64,000 nt of DNA from Flavobacterium lindanitolerans (lineage in GTDB: Bacteria; Bacteroidota; Bacteroidia; Flavobacteriales; Flavobacteriaceae), in contig NZ_PJND01000007.1 in the NCBI RefSeq assembly GCF_002846575.1, positions 1,116,001 through 1,180,000 of the forward strand, given 5' to 3'. The position numbers and the translations under genes were made by a program. Below the pieces are notes generated by a model. It made no database searches. It was not told the origin of the DNA and saw only the letters and a program-made list of their open reading frames with translations. Below, one piece after another: positions 8,052-17,028 of the stretch (position 1 is the first letter of the stretch; each line of letters starts with the position of its first letter).

Positions 8052-8792
8052 TTATTTAATTTGTTCACTTGTTTTTCCAAATCTACGTTCTCTTTTTTGA
8101 TAGCTAATTATAGCTTCATACAAATCTTTTTCCCTAAAGTCAGGCCACAATACGTCTGTAAAGTACAATTCTGCATAAGCTATCTGCCAAAGTAAGAAAT
8201 TGCTGATTCTATGTTCGCCACTGGTTCTTATTAATAAATCAACGTCTGGTAAATTTTGCGTGTAAAGATGCTGATTAATAATTGATTCGTCAATAGCGTC
8301 TATTGAAATTATATTATTTTTAACTATACTGCTTATGCTCTTTACCGCTGAGACGATTTCCTCACGGGAACCGTAGCTTAGCGCAAGAGTCAGCGTCATT
8401 CTGGTGTTGTCTTTTGTTTTGGAAATGACCTGCGATAATTCTTTTTGAGCAGAAGCCGGCAATTTTTCAAAATTACCTATAGTGTTGAGTTTTATATTGT
8501 TTTCGGTAAGCGTTTTAAGCTCATTTTTTAATGAGTTTATAAGAAGTTTCATTAAAGTGTCAACTTCCAGTTTTGGACGGTTCCAGTTTTCGGTAGAAAA
8601 AGCATAGAGCGTCAGGTTTTCAATGCCTAACTTAGCGCAGGTCTCTACTGTAGTCCTTACAGCCTTGGTTCCGTTTTCATGGCCAAAGGCTCTGAGCATA
8701 CCTTTTTGTTTAGCCCAACGGCCATTGCCATCCATAATGATGGCCAGATGCTTTGGGAGGTTGTCTTTGTTTATAGTGTTAAGTAAGTCCAT
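8052..8792 (-). CDS. uppS: Isoprenyl (undecaprenyl diphosphate) synthase
   Basis: A 246-residue cis-prenyltransferase that makes the C55 lipid carrier for peptidoglycan and surface polysaccharides. Visible motifs are HLAIIMDGNGRWAKQKG with catalytic D21, YAFSTENWNRP, and DLLIRTSGEHRISNFLLWQ near residues 185-205, which holds the diphosphate-binding arginines. WPDF near the C-terminus is also conserved. Length is normal. It lies between the DUF6089 gene (3 bp gap) and bamA (7 bp gap) on one strand, an arrangement I know from other Bacteroidota. Confidence 0.96.
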   Translation of the reverse strand: MDLLNTINKDNLPKHLAIIMDGNGRWAKQKGMLRAFGHENGTKAVRTTVETCAKLGIENLTLYAFSTENWNRPKLEVDTLMKLLINSLKNELKTLTENNIKLNTIGNFEKLPASAQKELSQVISKTKDNTRMTLTLALSYGSREEIVSAVKSISSIVKNNIISIDAIDESIINQHLYTQNLPDVDLLIRTSGEHRISNFLLWQIAYAELYFTDVLWPDFREKDLYEAIISYQKRERRFGKTSEQIK

Positions 8793-8795
8793 TCG

Positions 8796-9479
8796 TTATT
8801 CTGCACAGTAGCAAGGTTTGTTTCCAAAGGTATATGTTAGTGTAAAGCCTGTGAAAACATACCAGTCGTTGCTGTTTAAATTTCCAAATCGCAATGTTTT
8901 AAAACTGTCATTTTTTGGATTGCTGCCGTCCAGATTATCCGTAAAGGTATATCTGGCTCCGACTTCAAATCCTAAGATCAGTTTTTCTGCAATCCTGGTT
9001 TTTATGCCGACTGTCATAGGGATAGCAAAGGTGTTTTTATCCTCATCTTCCTCATATTGGTTATTTACGTGATATAGTTCTGTATATCTGAAATAACTGA
9101 TACCGGAATATACGTATGGTGTCAGCAAAAAGCCTGATTCATGCAAATTAAAATCAAAAAAATTGAATTCAAGCCCTAAAGATAATTCTTTTACGCTATT
9201 TTCAAAGTTTAATCCTCTTTGTTTTCTGGCAGGCATGTCGGAATCGTGATCGTTGGAAGTAACTTTTCCCTGCATATAGGAAATTCTCCATGAATGTCTC
9301 GGGCTTTTATTCCATTTATAAAGTAGTCCGAAGGCAAATTCATTGGGTTTGACATAGTTTGTCGGACCCACATCTCCTATGTAGTTATTCCCGCCGGCAA
9401 AAATTCCAATTTCATGGATTTGGGCATTGGAGGCAGCATAACTAAAAATGCAGAACAAAGTGATTATTATCCGATTCAT
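8796..9479 (-). CDS. DUF6089-like outer-membrane beta-barrel protein
   Basis: A 227-residue protein with a signal peptide (MNRIIITLFCIFSYAASNAQ), then HEIGIFAGGNNYIGDVG and a series of short amphipathic beta strands (RISYMQGKV, LGLEFNFFDF, TPYVYSGISYFRY, LGFEVGARYTF, YVFTGFTLTYTFG). It is probably an 8-strand outer-membrane barrel. The position directly before uppS and bamA is characteristic of DUF6089 in Bacteroidota; its function is unknown. The C-terminus is unusual for a barrel, ending in a cysteine-rich CYCAE rather than an aromatic residue. It is the first gene of the uppS-bamA-ompH transcript, with a good promoter at 9499-9527. Confidence 0.8.
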   Translation of the reverse strand: MNRIIITLFCIFSYAASNAQIHEIGIFAGGNNYIGDVGPTNYVKPNEFAFGLLYKWNKSPRHSWRISYMQGKVTSNDHDSDMPARKQRGLNFENSVKELSLGLEFNFFDFNLHESGFLLTPYVYSGISYFRYTELYHVNNQYEEDEDKNTFAIPMTVGIKTRIAEKLILGFEVGARYTFTDNLDGSNPKNDSFKTLRFGNLNSNDWYVFTGFTLTYTFGNKPCYCAE

Positions 9480-9498
9480 TTAGTAAAAAATAAGGGTG

Positions 9499-9527
9499 CA
9501 AATATAATAATTATGAGCACTTATCAA
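9499..9527 (-). promoter_or_regulatory. Promoter of the DUF6089-uppS-bamA-ompH unit
   Basis: On the minus strand, a -33 TTG at 9527-9525 and a -7 TATATTTG at 9506-9499 are 18 bp apart, which fits the Bacteroidota consensus. The predicted start lies about 15 bp before the ATG. An imperfect inverted repeat at 9529-9561 lies immediately upstream. Confidence 0.65.
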
Positions 9528-9528
9528 C

Positions 9529-9561
9529 TGTCTAATAATTAAATATCCTTAATTTTAGACA
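9529..9561. repeat. Imperfect inverted repeat upstream of the DUF6089 promoter
   Basis: The arms are TGTCTAATAATTAA and TTAATTTTAGACA around a 6 nt centre (one base of bulge). It directly abuts the predicted -33 element and lacks a T-run, so it is not a normal terminator. It could be a protein-binding operator or just the remains of a hairpin at the nadK 3' end. Confidence 0.4.
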
Positions 9562-9628
9562 AATGACAGGCTTTTCGATTTAAAGTAAACGAAACTTATG
9601 TGCCGATAGTATAAGAAGAAAGGGAATT

Positions 9629-10513
9629 TTAGTTTCTCTTGTCCTCACCCCAAAGCAATTTTGTACGCAATGTTTTTAAGAAACTTTTTTCAGGAAGTTC
9701 GACCATATTGATTTGGAAAGGTGTTTTTTTGATGGTCAGGATGGTGTTATTACTCATAGAGGCAACTCTGGAATCCAGTGAAACCAGATAATGTTCTTCC
9801 CTGCCTGAAACTTTTAGCTTGATTTCAACATTGTCAGGAATCACAAAAGGTCTTGCATTCAAATTATGGGGAGCAATAGGGGTAATTACAAAGCTTTCAA
9901 CCGCAGGCATCAGTATTGGTCCGCCGCAGCTTAAGGAATATCCGGTTGATCCTGTTGGTGTTGAAATAATTAAACCGTCGGCCCAATAGGCATTCAGGTA
10001 TTCTCCATTCAGGTAGGTTTCGACAGTAATCATCGAAGTGGTGTCTTTTCTGTTGATGGAAATCTCATTCATGGCAAAGTTCAGCCTCTCAATTTCCGGG
10101 ATACTCTCTGTGCTTTCAAGGCTGAGTAGGGTTCTTGGCGAAAGGGAATAGTTTTTATCAATGATATACTGCATCAGTTCATCAATATTTTCTTTTTGCA
10201 CCGTTGCTAAAAAGCCAAGTCTTCCTGCATTAATTCCCAATATCGGAATTCCGGAATCTCTTACGAGTGTGGCAGCGCGCAAAATCGTTCCGTCTCCGCC
10301 AATACTTACCAGAATGTCGATATTTCTGTCGAGATCGTTGTAGTCATGAAAAGTATTGTATTCCTTCTTGATAATTTCTTTTTGGTGTAAGATTGCCAGA
10401 AAATCGTCCTGGATGACCAGATCTACATTGTTCTTGTTGAAGAAAACAAAGATATCCCGTATGATTGGTTCCGTGCTATTTTGGTAATATTGACCGTAAA
10501 TGGCTACTTTCAT
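9629..10513 (-). CDS. nadK: NAD kinase
   Basis: A 294-residue cytoplasmic enzyme that phosphorylates NAD+ to NADP+ using ATP or polyphosphate. The diagnostic motifs are VSIGGDGTILRAA (the GGDG loop with catalytic aspartate, near residue 75), GINAGRLGFLAT, and the NAD-binding TPTGSTGYSLSCGGP at about residues 180-195. Length is normal. It lies 22 bp downstream of the CBS-domain gene on the same strand, so the pair is probably one operon. The downstream DUF6089 unit has its own promoter. Confidence 0.96.
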   Translation of the reverse strand: MKVAIYGQYYQNSTEPIIRDIFVFFNKNNVDLVIQDDFLAILHQKEIIKKEYNTFHDYNDLDRNIDILVSIGGDGTILRAATLVRDSGIPILGINAGRLGFLATVQKENIDELMQYIIDKNYSLSPRTLLSLESTESIPEIERLNFAMNEISINRKDTTSMITVETYLNGEYLNAYWADGLIISTPTGSTGYSLSCGGPILMPAVESFVITPIAPHNLNARPFVIPDNVEIKLKVSGREEHYLVSLDSRVASMSNNTILTIKKTPFQINMVELPEKSFLKTLRTKLLWGEDKRN

Positions 10514-10535
10514 TTCTGATAAATCTGAATTTGGT

Positions 10536-11195
10536 TTATATGTTCAAATATTTGTCCAGGTAATCTGAGCGTTCCTTTAAGGCATTCAGGTAATTGTCTT
10601 CCTGGTGCTCGGAGATAATTTCATAATTGTAGCGTCTGAAGGTCTGAATAATGTCATTCAGGGAGCCTAAAGCGATTTTTACGGTAATCTGTATTTTGCC
10701 GGCTTCCGCACTTGAGACAAACATGCCGAGTAATTTTCCGTTATTGCTTTCTACAATCTGCGAAATCTGGCTCATGGAATAATCGTTGATGTTTTTTTCA
10801 ACTATTATAATTCCTCCCATTTCTTTAAGGAAAGGAGTTTCGTGGAAAAATTTGATAATATCTGTAATGTCGTAGTAGCCAATATAGTTGTTTTTCTCAT
10901 CCAAAACCGGGACTATACTTGTATGGTTTCGGGCAAAAATTTCTAACAAATCCAGCCAGATCATATTTTTTCTGGCATAAAAACCTTCTAGGGTATAGCG
11001 GTAGTCCAGTATCTTTTTTTCAGCGTCGAAAGTTTCTACATCATCTCCTGAAATACTGCCAATGTATATGCCATTTTCCAAAACCGGAAAATGGGAAAAA
11101 GACAGGTCTGCAAAAAAATCCTGAACGGACTCAATGGTATCGTCTACTGTTATCGCCTTAATATCATTATTAATGTAGTCTGTAATTTCAGTCAT
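10536..11195 (-). CDS. CBS domain protein
   Basis: A 219-residue protein with a tandem pair of CBS domains (about residues 1-65 and 66-125), recognisable from YINNDIKAITVDDTIESVQDFF with FPVLENGIYIGSISGDDV, and HTSIVPVLDEKNNYIGYYDITDII. A C-terminal ACT-like or regulatory region (about 140-219) follows. CBS pairs usually bind adenosine nucleotides and regulate a partner; the partner here may be the NAD kinase encoded next on the same strand, but that is inferred only from the 22 bp gap. There is no transmembrane segment. A specific ligand cannot be read from the sequence. Confidence 0.88.
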   Translation of the reverse strand: MTEITDYINNDIKAITVDDTIESVQDFFADLSFSHFPVLENGIYIGSISGDDVETFDAEKKILDYRYTLEGFYARKNMIWLDLLEIFARNHTSIVPVLDEKNNYIGYYDITDIIKFFHETPFLKEMGGIIIVEKNINDYSMSQISQIVESNNGKLLGMFVSSAEAGKIQITVKIALGSLNDIIQTFRRYNYEIISEHQEDNYLNALKERSDYLDKYLNI

Positions 11196-11252
11196 AGCCC
11201 AAAGTCAATAATCGTTGCAAAATAATCAAAAAATAGCACAAAACACCGTGTT

Positions 11253-11268
11253 TAACTTTGTATTTTTG
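11253..11268 (+). promoter_or_regulatory. Possible pdxJ promoter (two overlapping -7 elements)
   Basis: Two matches to TAnnTTTG are adjacent: TAACTTTG at 11253-11260 and TATTTTTG at 11261-11268. No convincing -33 TTG was found upstream. Either would give a leader of roughly 25-35 nt before pdxJ. Confidence 0.45.
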
Positions 11269-11299
11269 TATTTAGTAATTTTTCACAAAAAGCATTCCA

Positions 11300-12013
11300 A
11301 TGACAAAATTAAGCGTAAACATAAATAAAATAGCTACTTTAAGAAACGCCCGGGGAGGCAATGTTCCTGATTTATTGCAGGTTGCTAAAGACATACAGCG
11401 TTTTGGCGGGCAAGGAATCACGATTCATCCAAGACCGGATGAGCGCCATATTCGTTATCAGGATGCACGCGACCTGAAACCGATAGTTTATACGGAATAC
11501 AATATTGAAGGGAACCCGGAACAGAAGTTTATTGACCTGGTGCTTGAAGTGAAGCCTACGCAGGTAACTCTGGTGCCGGATGCTGTTGATGCCATTACTT
11601 CTAATGCAGGTTGGGATACGGTTATACATCAGGATTACCTGAAAGAGATTATACAGGAATTTCAACGTAACGGTATCAGGACTTCTATTTTTGTGGATCC
11701 GGTGCTTGAAATGATTGAAGGTGCCAAAAAAACAGGAACTGAAAGAATCGAACTGTATACGGAAGCTTTTGCCCATCAATATGGTCTGGGAAATAAAGAA
11801 GGTATATTGCCTTATGTTGAGGCTGCAAAATTGGCAAACGAATTGGATTTGGGAATCAATGCAGGTCATGACCTTAGTTTGGATAACATACAGTTTTTTA
11901 GGCAAAATATCCCTAATCTTCTTGAGGTTTCTATAGGACATGCTCTGATTTCAGAATCTATTTACTTAGGGCTTGAGAATGTTGTGAATATGTATCTTCA
12001 AAAATTGAAATAA
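11300..12013 (+). CDS. pdxJ: Pyridoxine 5'-phosphate synthase
   Basis: A 237-residue TIM-barrel enzyme that condenses 1-deoxyxylulose 5-phosphate with 3-amino-2-oxopropyl phosphate to form pyridoxine 5'-phosphate (vitamin B6). Typical motifs are LSVNINKIATLRNARGG, GITIHPRPDERHIRYQD (phosphate-binding and catalytic histidine region), VTLVPDA, TERIELYTEAFA and GINAGHDLSLDNI. Length is normal. The alpha/beta hydrolase gene follows after a 20 bp gap on the same strand and is probably cotranscribed. Confidence 0.97.
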   Translation: MTKLSVNINKIATLRNARGGNVPDLLQVAKDIQRFGGQGITIHPRPDERHIRYQDARDLKPIVYTEYNIEGNPEQKFIDLVLEVKPTQVTLVPDAVDAITSNAGWDTVIHQDYLKEIIQEFQRNGIRTSIFVDPVLEMIEGAKKTGTERIELYTEAFAHQYGLGNKEGILPYVEAAKLANELDLGINAGHDLSLDNIQFFRQNIPNLLEVSIGHALISESIYLGLENVVNMYLQKLK

Positions 12014-12033
12014 CCCTAAATAAAAACAGAATT

Positions 12034-12798
12034 ATGTTATATTCAAGAATAGAAGGTGAAGGAAGGCCATTGCTTATTCTTCACGGTTTTTTAGGGATGT
12101 CAGACAATTGGAAGACCTTTGCAGGGCAGATAGCTACCGAAGGATTTCAACTGCATATTTTGGACCTCCGCAATCATGGAAGAAGTTTCCATTCGGACGT
12201 TTTTACTTATGAAGCAATGGTTCAGGATGTGCTTGAATATTGCGAAGGACACGGTTTGGATAAGGTTTCAATTTTGGGGCATTCAATGGGAGGCAAGGTG
12301 GCGATGTTTTTTGCAACTACCTATCCGGAAAAAGTGGAGAAATTAATTGTGGCTGATATTGGTCCGAAATATTACAGGCCACATCACCAGGATATATTGG
12401 CGGGATTAAATGCGGTAGATTTATCACAAAAGCCGGATCGCGCTCAGGTTGAAGAAATCCTGAAAGGATATGTTTCGGATTTTGGTACACGTCAATTTTT
12501 AATGAAAAGCCTTTATTGGATTGAGCCGGGACAACTTGCTTTCCGTTTTAATCTGCCTGTTTTCAATGAGTACATTGATAATATAGGGAAAGCGCTTCCG
12601 GATAATGCGGTATTCGAAAAACCGACACTGTTTCTAAGAGGAGGAAATTCCAATTACATCAAAGATGAGGATTTTGAAATGATAAGGCACCATTTTCCAA
12701 ATTCTGAAATCAAGACCATACCTAATGCCGGACATTGGCTGCATGCAGAAAATCCCAAAGATTTTTATAGCGAATCGATTCAGTATCTTTTACAATAA
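12034..12798 (+). CDS. Alpha/beta-fold hydrolase (YbfF-like esterase)
   Basis: A 254-residue cytoplasmic hydrolase. The oxyanion-hole motif is LLILHGFLGMSDNW, the nucleophile is S84 in the elbow GHSMGG, and the terminal histidine lies in NAGHWLHAE near residue 232. The fold and length resemble the YbfF-type acyl-thioesterase/esterase family; the true substrate is not readable from sequence. It is the second gene after pdxJ (20 bp gap), an arrangement I believe recurs in flavobacteria, but no metabolic link to vitamin B6 is known to me. Transcription ends at the palindromic terminator at 12797-12832. Confidence 0.88.
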   Translation: MLYSRIEGEGRPLLILHGFLGMSDNWKTFAGQIATEGFQLHILDLRNHGRSFHSDVFTYEAMVQDVLEYCEGHGLDKVSILGHSMGGKVAMFFATTYPEKVEKLIVADIGPKYYRPHHQDILAGLNAVDLSQKPDRAQVEEILKGYVSDFGTRQFLMKSLYWIEPGQLAFRFNLPVFNEYIDNIGKALPDNAVFEKPTLFLRGGNSNYIKDEDFEMIRHHFPNSEIKTIPNAGHWLHAENPKDFYSESIQYLLQ

Positions 12799-12832
12799 AA
12801 AAATCCCTTTCTGATATCAGAAAGGGATTTTT
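12797..12832. terminator. Bidirectional terminator (perfect palindrome)
   Basis: A 30 bp perfect palindrome at 12801-12830, with arms AAATCCCTTTCTGAT and its complement, carries A and T tracts on both sides. It serves the hydrolase gene on the plus strand and the T9SS cargo gene on the minus strand. Confidence 0.88.
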
Positions 12833-12846
12833 GTAAGGATGAAAAA

Positions 12847-14202
12847 TTATTGTTTTGCGAATTTGATAGTTTCTAGAGCTCCGCTATCGTTAGTCGCTGT
12901 CAAAATATACATTCCTGTTCCAAGACCTGAAACATTTAGGTTTACTTGGTCTTGTGCAGAGAATTTCTGATTTAAAACCTGCTTTCCTAACAGATCGTAG
13001 ATAGCAACTTCATTGATAGAAGTTCCGCTCAGGTTTAATTGGTCATTTGCCGGATTTGGATAAGCTTTGAAAGTCTTGCCGGAAGCGAAATCTTCCATTC
13101 CTAAAGTTGAACCGGTGTATTTATAAATTCCTCCGGTTGATACTCCGCCTGTTACAGTTGTGAATCCACTTGCCCAACCTGTAGTTCCGTTTAAGAATGC
13201 AATAGAGATTCTTTGAACCCCTGTGTCAATTTGTGTCCAGGTTGTTCCGTTGTTGTTGCTATATCCTGTAAAGAAATTATCGTTTTCATCTTTACCATTA
13301 CCAACAAGAATATTGGTCCCTTTAATATAAGCCAGATTAGTGTAAGGAGCTGTATAGCTTGCGCCAGAATCCCAGGACGTTCCTCCGTTAGAAGTTTTGT
13401 AAAGAGTATAGGTGTTGATGGCAGAAGAACCGCTTCCCGTGGTGCTTCTTGCTAATAAGATTCCATTATTGTTATCACTGAAGAAAATCTGACCTCCAAC
13501 TGCTGTTGCTGAAAAGTCTGAGATTGGAGTGTTCAATTTTGTCCAGGTTGCGCCCATGTCAGTAGTTCTGTATAGTTTTCCCTTATTGGTGACAAACCAA
13601 AAAGAATTGCCTGCTGCCACATTTCCTCCGTTGTAGCCATATTCGTCGCTTGCCGGGTCTGGTAGCGAAGCAGCCGGAACAGCTGTCCATGTGGTGCCTC
13701 CATTTGAAGTTGTGTAAACCTCGAACTCCCCTGCTACAGGATCGCCTTGTGTAACGCCATTGTTAGCATCGAAAAAGTGAACTACATTGAAGAAAGATGC
13801 TCCGGGTGTGGAGTAAGCGGTCGTGTTTTGCTTGGTCCAGGTAGCACCACCGTCAGTTGTTTTCCAAACGCCGCCAAGTCCATTGGTTGGGTGAACAGCG
13901 CCTGCCCATGCGGTTGTAGCGCTGATAGGCATAAGATTGGTTATTTCCAGCAAGCTGCTTCCTACGTTAATTGTTCCCGGAGTCCATATTGCACCCCCAT
14001 TTGTTGTTTTTGTGAAAGCTTGCACATTGGCATTAGAAGCGCTTCCGTCATAGGCTTTTGCCCAAACGGTATTGGCATCAACAATATGAATTTCGTCTAA
14101 TCCACGACTGTTTGCAGTAAATCCTGTGTTTTGGACGGCCCATTGTGAGTGCATTGTCCAACTAGCAGCTAATAGTGCCGTTAAAAGTAGTTTTTGTCTC
14201 AT
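12847..14202 (-). CDS. Secreted YCF48-like repeat protein with T9SS type A sorting domain
   Basis: A 451-residue exported protein. A signal peptide (MRQKLLLTALLAASWTMHSQ) is followed by repeated beta-propeller-like motifs of the BNR/YCF48 type (GGAIWTPG, GGATWTKQ, GGTTWTAVP, MGATWTKLN, GGTSWDSG). A C-terminal type IX sorting domain (about residues 375-451) contains FKAYPNPANDQLNLSG, a linker, and GLGTGMYIL near the end. It would be exported by Sec, then across the outer membrane by type IX. I chose the start at 14202; the ATG at 14283 adds 27 residues with no signal-peptide character. Likely a cell-surface or secreted adhesin-like protein; the ligand is unknown. Confidence 0.9.
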   Translation of the reverse strand: MRQKLLLTALLAASWTMHSQWAVQNTGFTANSRGLDEIHIVDANTVWAKAYDGSASNANVQAFTKTTNGGAIWTPGTINVGSSLLEITNLMPISATTAWAGAVHPTNGLGGVWKTTDGGATWTKQNTTAYSTPGASFFNVVHFFDANNGVTQGDPVAGEFEVYTTSNGGTTWTAVPAASLPDPASDEYGYNGGNVAAGNSFWFVTNKGKLYRTTDMGATWTKLNTPISDFSATAVGGQIFFSDNNNGILLARSTTGSGSSAINTYTLYKTSNGGTSWDSGASYTAPYTNLAYIKGTNILVGNGKDENDNFFTGYSNNNGTTWTQIDTGVQRISIAFLNGTTGWASGFTTVTGGVSTGGIYKYTGSTLGMEDFASGKTFKAYPNPANDQLNLSGTSINEVAIYDLLGKQVLNQKFSAQDQVNLNVSGLGTGMYILTATNDSGALETIKFAKQ

Positions 14203-14313
14203 TGTTAAATTTTTTAATTGGTAATCAAAGATATAAATTTTGAATTCAAGAGATGATAAAATTAACATATTGTAAAAAATCATTATATTTGATTAAACAT
14301 AAATCGATATATT

Positions 14314-14682
14314 ATGAATTTAATTATCAGAATTCTTATCACGGCTGTTTTAGTAATGATAATAGCACATTTTATGCCCGGAGTTGCCCTGAAAGGAGCT
14401 CATGGAATCTCATCAGAAAATTTTGTGACTGCAATAATTGTTGCGGTGGTTTTAGGGCTCCTTAATTTATTTGTAAAGCCTCTTTTGGTTTTGCTTACGC
14501 TTCCGGTAACCGTCATTACTTTCGGATTATTCCTTCTTGTAATTAATGCGCTGATAATTATGCTTTGTGCCAATCTGGTTGACGGCTTCGCGGTTTCGAG
14601 CTTTTGGACGGCACTTTTGTTTAGTTTAATCCTGTCTATTTTGCAGTCTGTGGTGTTCTCGCTCACAGGAGGAGATAACTAA
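14314..14682 (+). CDS. YvlD/phage holin 4 family membrane protein
   Basis: A 122-residue protein with four predicted transmembrane helices (about residues 3-20, 32-50, 55-80 and 92-112). The motif ARHFMPGVALKG-like segment (HFMPGVALKG) and GLLNLFVKPLLVLLTLPVTVIT are typical of the YvlD (PF04020) family, whose function is unknown. It is not linked to phage genes here, so the name holin should not be taken literally. It has no same-strand neighbour within 120 bp; trigger factor follows with its own promoter. Confidence 0.82.
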   Translation: MNLIIRILITAVLVMIIAHFMPGVALKGAHGISSENFVTAIIVAVVLGLLNLFVKPLLVLLTLPVTVITFGLFLLVINALIIMLCANLVDGFAVSSFWTALLFSLILSILQSVVFSLTGGDN

Positions 14683-14749
14683 TATAGTCTATTTGATAGC
14701 AGATAGTTATACTATTTGTTAATCCTATATTAATACATGAATGTAAAAC

Positions 14750-14780
14750 TTGGTTGGGTTGTAAAAATGTTATAATTTTG
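14750..14780 (+). promoter_or_regulatory. Trigger factor promoter
   Basis: A -33 TTGG at 14750-14753 and a -7 TAATTTTG at 14773-14780 are separated by 19 bp, fitting the Bacteroidota consensus. The predicted start would give a leader of about 20 nt before tig. Confidence 0.65.
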
Positions 14781-14805
14781 CAACCCAATTTTAGTATGTA
14801 AAAAA

Positions 14806-16131
14806 ATGAATATTACAAGAAATAATGTTGACGCATTAAATGCGGTTGTAACAGTTGAAGTATCAAAGGCAGATTATGCTCCTCAAGTTGACAAAGTTTT
14901 AAAAAACTACTCAAAAAATGCTAGTGTTCCTGGTTTTAGAAAAGGTGCAGTTCCAATGAGCCTGATCCAGAAACAATACGGAAAGGCAGTTTTACTGGAA
15001 GAAGTAAACAAGGTGTTACAGGAAAACCTTAACAACTACCTGGCTTCTGAAAAATTGGATATACTTGGGAACCCGCTTCCAAAAATCAATGAAGACTTCA
15101 ATTGGGATGCAGATGATTATTCTTTTGAATTCGAATTGGGTCTTGCACCTGAGTTTACGGTAGATTTAGAGGCTAAAAATAAAATCACTTACTACAAGAT
15201 TACTGCCGATGACAAAATGCTTGATGATCAGGTAAAACGCATCCAGAAGCAATATGGTAAATTGATTTCTAAAGATACGGTAGAAGAAGGTTTTGACGTG
15301 ACCGGTACTTTTACTAACGAAGAAAACGGAATCAACAATACGGTTACAATTTCTCTTGATATTTTTAAAGATAAAAAGACAGCTAAAAAATTCATCGGAA
15401 AGAAAGTAGGCGATGTTGTTACTTTAAAAACAAAAGGTCTTTTTGATGACGATCATAAATTAATGGATTACCTTAAAGTAAGCCACGATAATGTTCATGG
15501 TCTTGATATTGAAGTAGATTTCAAAATTGAAGAAATCAACGCTACAGAATTGGCTGAATTAAATCAGGAGCTTTTCGATAAATTGTTTGGAGAAGGAAAT
15601 GTAACTTCTGTTGAGCAGGTAAAAGAAAAAATCAAAGAAGATGCTGAAAAGCAATTCGCTTCTCAGGCTGACCAGAAATTCATAAACGATGTAACAACTT
15701 CGTTATTGGAAAATACTAAATTCGATTTGCCGGCTGCTTTCCTTAAAAAATGGATTCAGACTGTTGGTGAAACACCTTTGACAGCAGAGCAGGCAGAAGA
15801 AGAATATGCAAGATCTGAAAACGGACTTCGCTACCAATTGATTGAAGGTAAAGTGATGGCTCAAAATAACCTTCAGATTACTTTTGATGATTTGAAAGCG
15901 TATACTGCTGATGTTATCAAAAAGCAAATGGCACAATTCGGACAAATGAATCCAACTGATGAAGATGTAGATGGAATTGTGGCTAGAGTACTTTCGAACC
16001 AGGAAGAAGTAAAAAGACTTTCGGAACAGGTAATGAATGAAAAAATGCTAAACCTGTTCAAAGAAAAAGTAAAAGCAAAGACAAAAGAGGTTTCTTACGA
16101 GCAGTTTATCAAAGAAATGTACGGAGAATAA
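14806..16131 (+). CDS. tig: Trigger factor chaperone
   Basis: A 441-residue ribosome-associated chaperone. The N-terminal ribosome-binding domain (about 1-110) contains PGFRKGAVPMSLIQKQYG, a form of the signature loop. The middle domain (about 150-230) is much diverged from the FKBP peptidyl-prolyl isomerase domain, as is common in Bacteroidota. The C-terminal helical chaperone arms follow (from about 240). Length is normal. It is separately transcribed, with a promoter at 14750-14780 and a terminator at 16159-16192, and lies just upstream of clpP and clpX, as in many bacteria. Confidence 0.95.
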   Translation: MNITRNNVDALNAVVTVEVSKADYAPQVDKVLKNYSKNASVPGFRKGAVPMSLIQKQYGKAVLLEEVNKVLQENLNNYLASEKLDILGNPLPKINEDFNWDADDYSFEFELGLAPEFTVDLEAKNKITYYKITADDKMLDDQVKRIQKQYGKLISKDTVEEGFDVTGTFTNEENGINNTVTISLDIFKDKKTAKKFIGKKVGDVVTLKTKGLFDDDHKLMDYLKVSHDNVHGLDIEVDFKIEEINATELAELNQELFDKLFGEGNVTSVEQVKEKIKEDAEKQFASQADQKFINDVTTSLLENTKFDLPAAFLKKWIQTVGETPLTAEQAEEEYARSENGLRYQLIEGKVMAQNNLQITFDDLKAYTADVIKKQMAQFGQMNPTDEDVDGIVARVLSNQEEVKRLSEQVMNEKMLNLFKEKVKAKTKEVSYEQFIKEMYGE

Positions 16132-16158
16132 ATTCTTGAAAAAATCGTTATCTTTAAG

Positions 16159-16192
16159 GCGCCAAAGTATTTTTTGGCGCTCTTTGTTTTAT
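16159..16192 (+). terminator. Terminator after trigger factor
   Basis: Stem GCGCCAAA (16160-16167) pairs with TTTGGCGC (16174-16181) and is followed by TCTTTGTTTT. The T-run is broken by a G. Confidence 0.75.
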
Positions 16193-16354
16193 GCTTCCTC
16201 GGATTTTATACTCAGATACTGACGGATTGTCCGATTGTGTAAATGCTTTTCATGCCAATCAGGTGAGATTTGCCCTTAGCACGAACTTTGCATAGTCAAA
16301 GAATATAACAAGAACTGTTTTTATAACTCGTAACTTTTAACTTAATTTAAAAAA

Positions 16355-17014
16355 ATGGATTACGGTAAAGAATTTAAAAAATTTGCTATAAAGCACCAGG
16401 GCGTTAACAGCATGTATTACGATAAAATCGTTAATAGCATGACGCCATATATTATTGAAGAAAGACAATTAAACGTATCGCAATTGGATGTGTTTTCGCG
16501 TTTGATGATGGACAGAATCATTTTCCTTGGAACAGGAGTTGATGATCATGTAGCCAACATTATTCAGGCACAATTGCTGTTTTTGGAAAGTGTTGATTCA
16601 TCAAAAGATGTTCAAATCTATATCAACTCTCCTGGCGGAAGTGTATATGCCGGGTTGGGAATTTATGATACGATGCAGTACATCAAACCGGATGTGGCTA
16701 CTATCTGTACGGGAATGGCCGCTTCTATGGGAGCAGTTTTACTTTGTGCGGGAGCAGCAGGAAAACGTTCGGCTTTGCCACATTCAAGGGTTATGATTCA
16801 CCAACCATCAGGAGGAGCACAAGGTGTCGCTACCGATATGGAAATCAATCTTCGCGAAATGTTGAAGCTGAAAGATGAATTGTATGAAATCATCTCTAAG
16901 CATTCAGGACAACCTTTTGACAGAGTTCATAAAGACAGCGAAAGAGATTACTGGATGAAAGCTGATGAGGCAAAAGAATACGGAATGATTGATGAGGTTT
17001 TGAGAAGAAGTTAA
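16355..17014 (+). CDS. clpP: ATP-dependent Clp protease proteolytic subunit
   Basis: A 219-residue serine peptidase that forms the two-ring barrel fed by ClpX. The catalytic triad is visible: S124 in [12 protein letters not shown]149 in [12 protein letters not shown], and D198 in SERDYWM. The [11 protein letters not shown] segment supports oxyanion geometry. Length is slightly above the usual 195-210 because of a longer N-terminus. The clpX gene follows after an 81 bp gap holding a large inverted repeat. No tidy promoter was found; CGAACTTTG at about 16274 is a near match. Confidence 0.97.
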   Translation: MDYGKEFKKFAIKHQGVNSMYYDKIVNSMTPYIIEERQLNVSQLDVFSRLMMDRIIFLGTGVDDHVANIIQAQLLFLESVDSSKDVQIYINSPGGSVYAGLGIYDTMQYIKPDVATICTGMAASMGAVLLCAGAAGKRSALPHSRVMIHQPSGGAQGVATDMEINLREMLKLKDELYEIISKHSGQPFDRVHKDSERDYWMKADEAKEYGMIDEVLRRS

Positions 17015-17028
17015 TAAAATTAGTTTTT

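Noticed and set aside
11372-11941. 189-codon minus-strand frame opposite pdxJ
   Set aside because: Wholly inside pdxJ, with no motif, promoter or spacing to suggest a gene.
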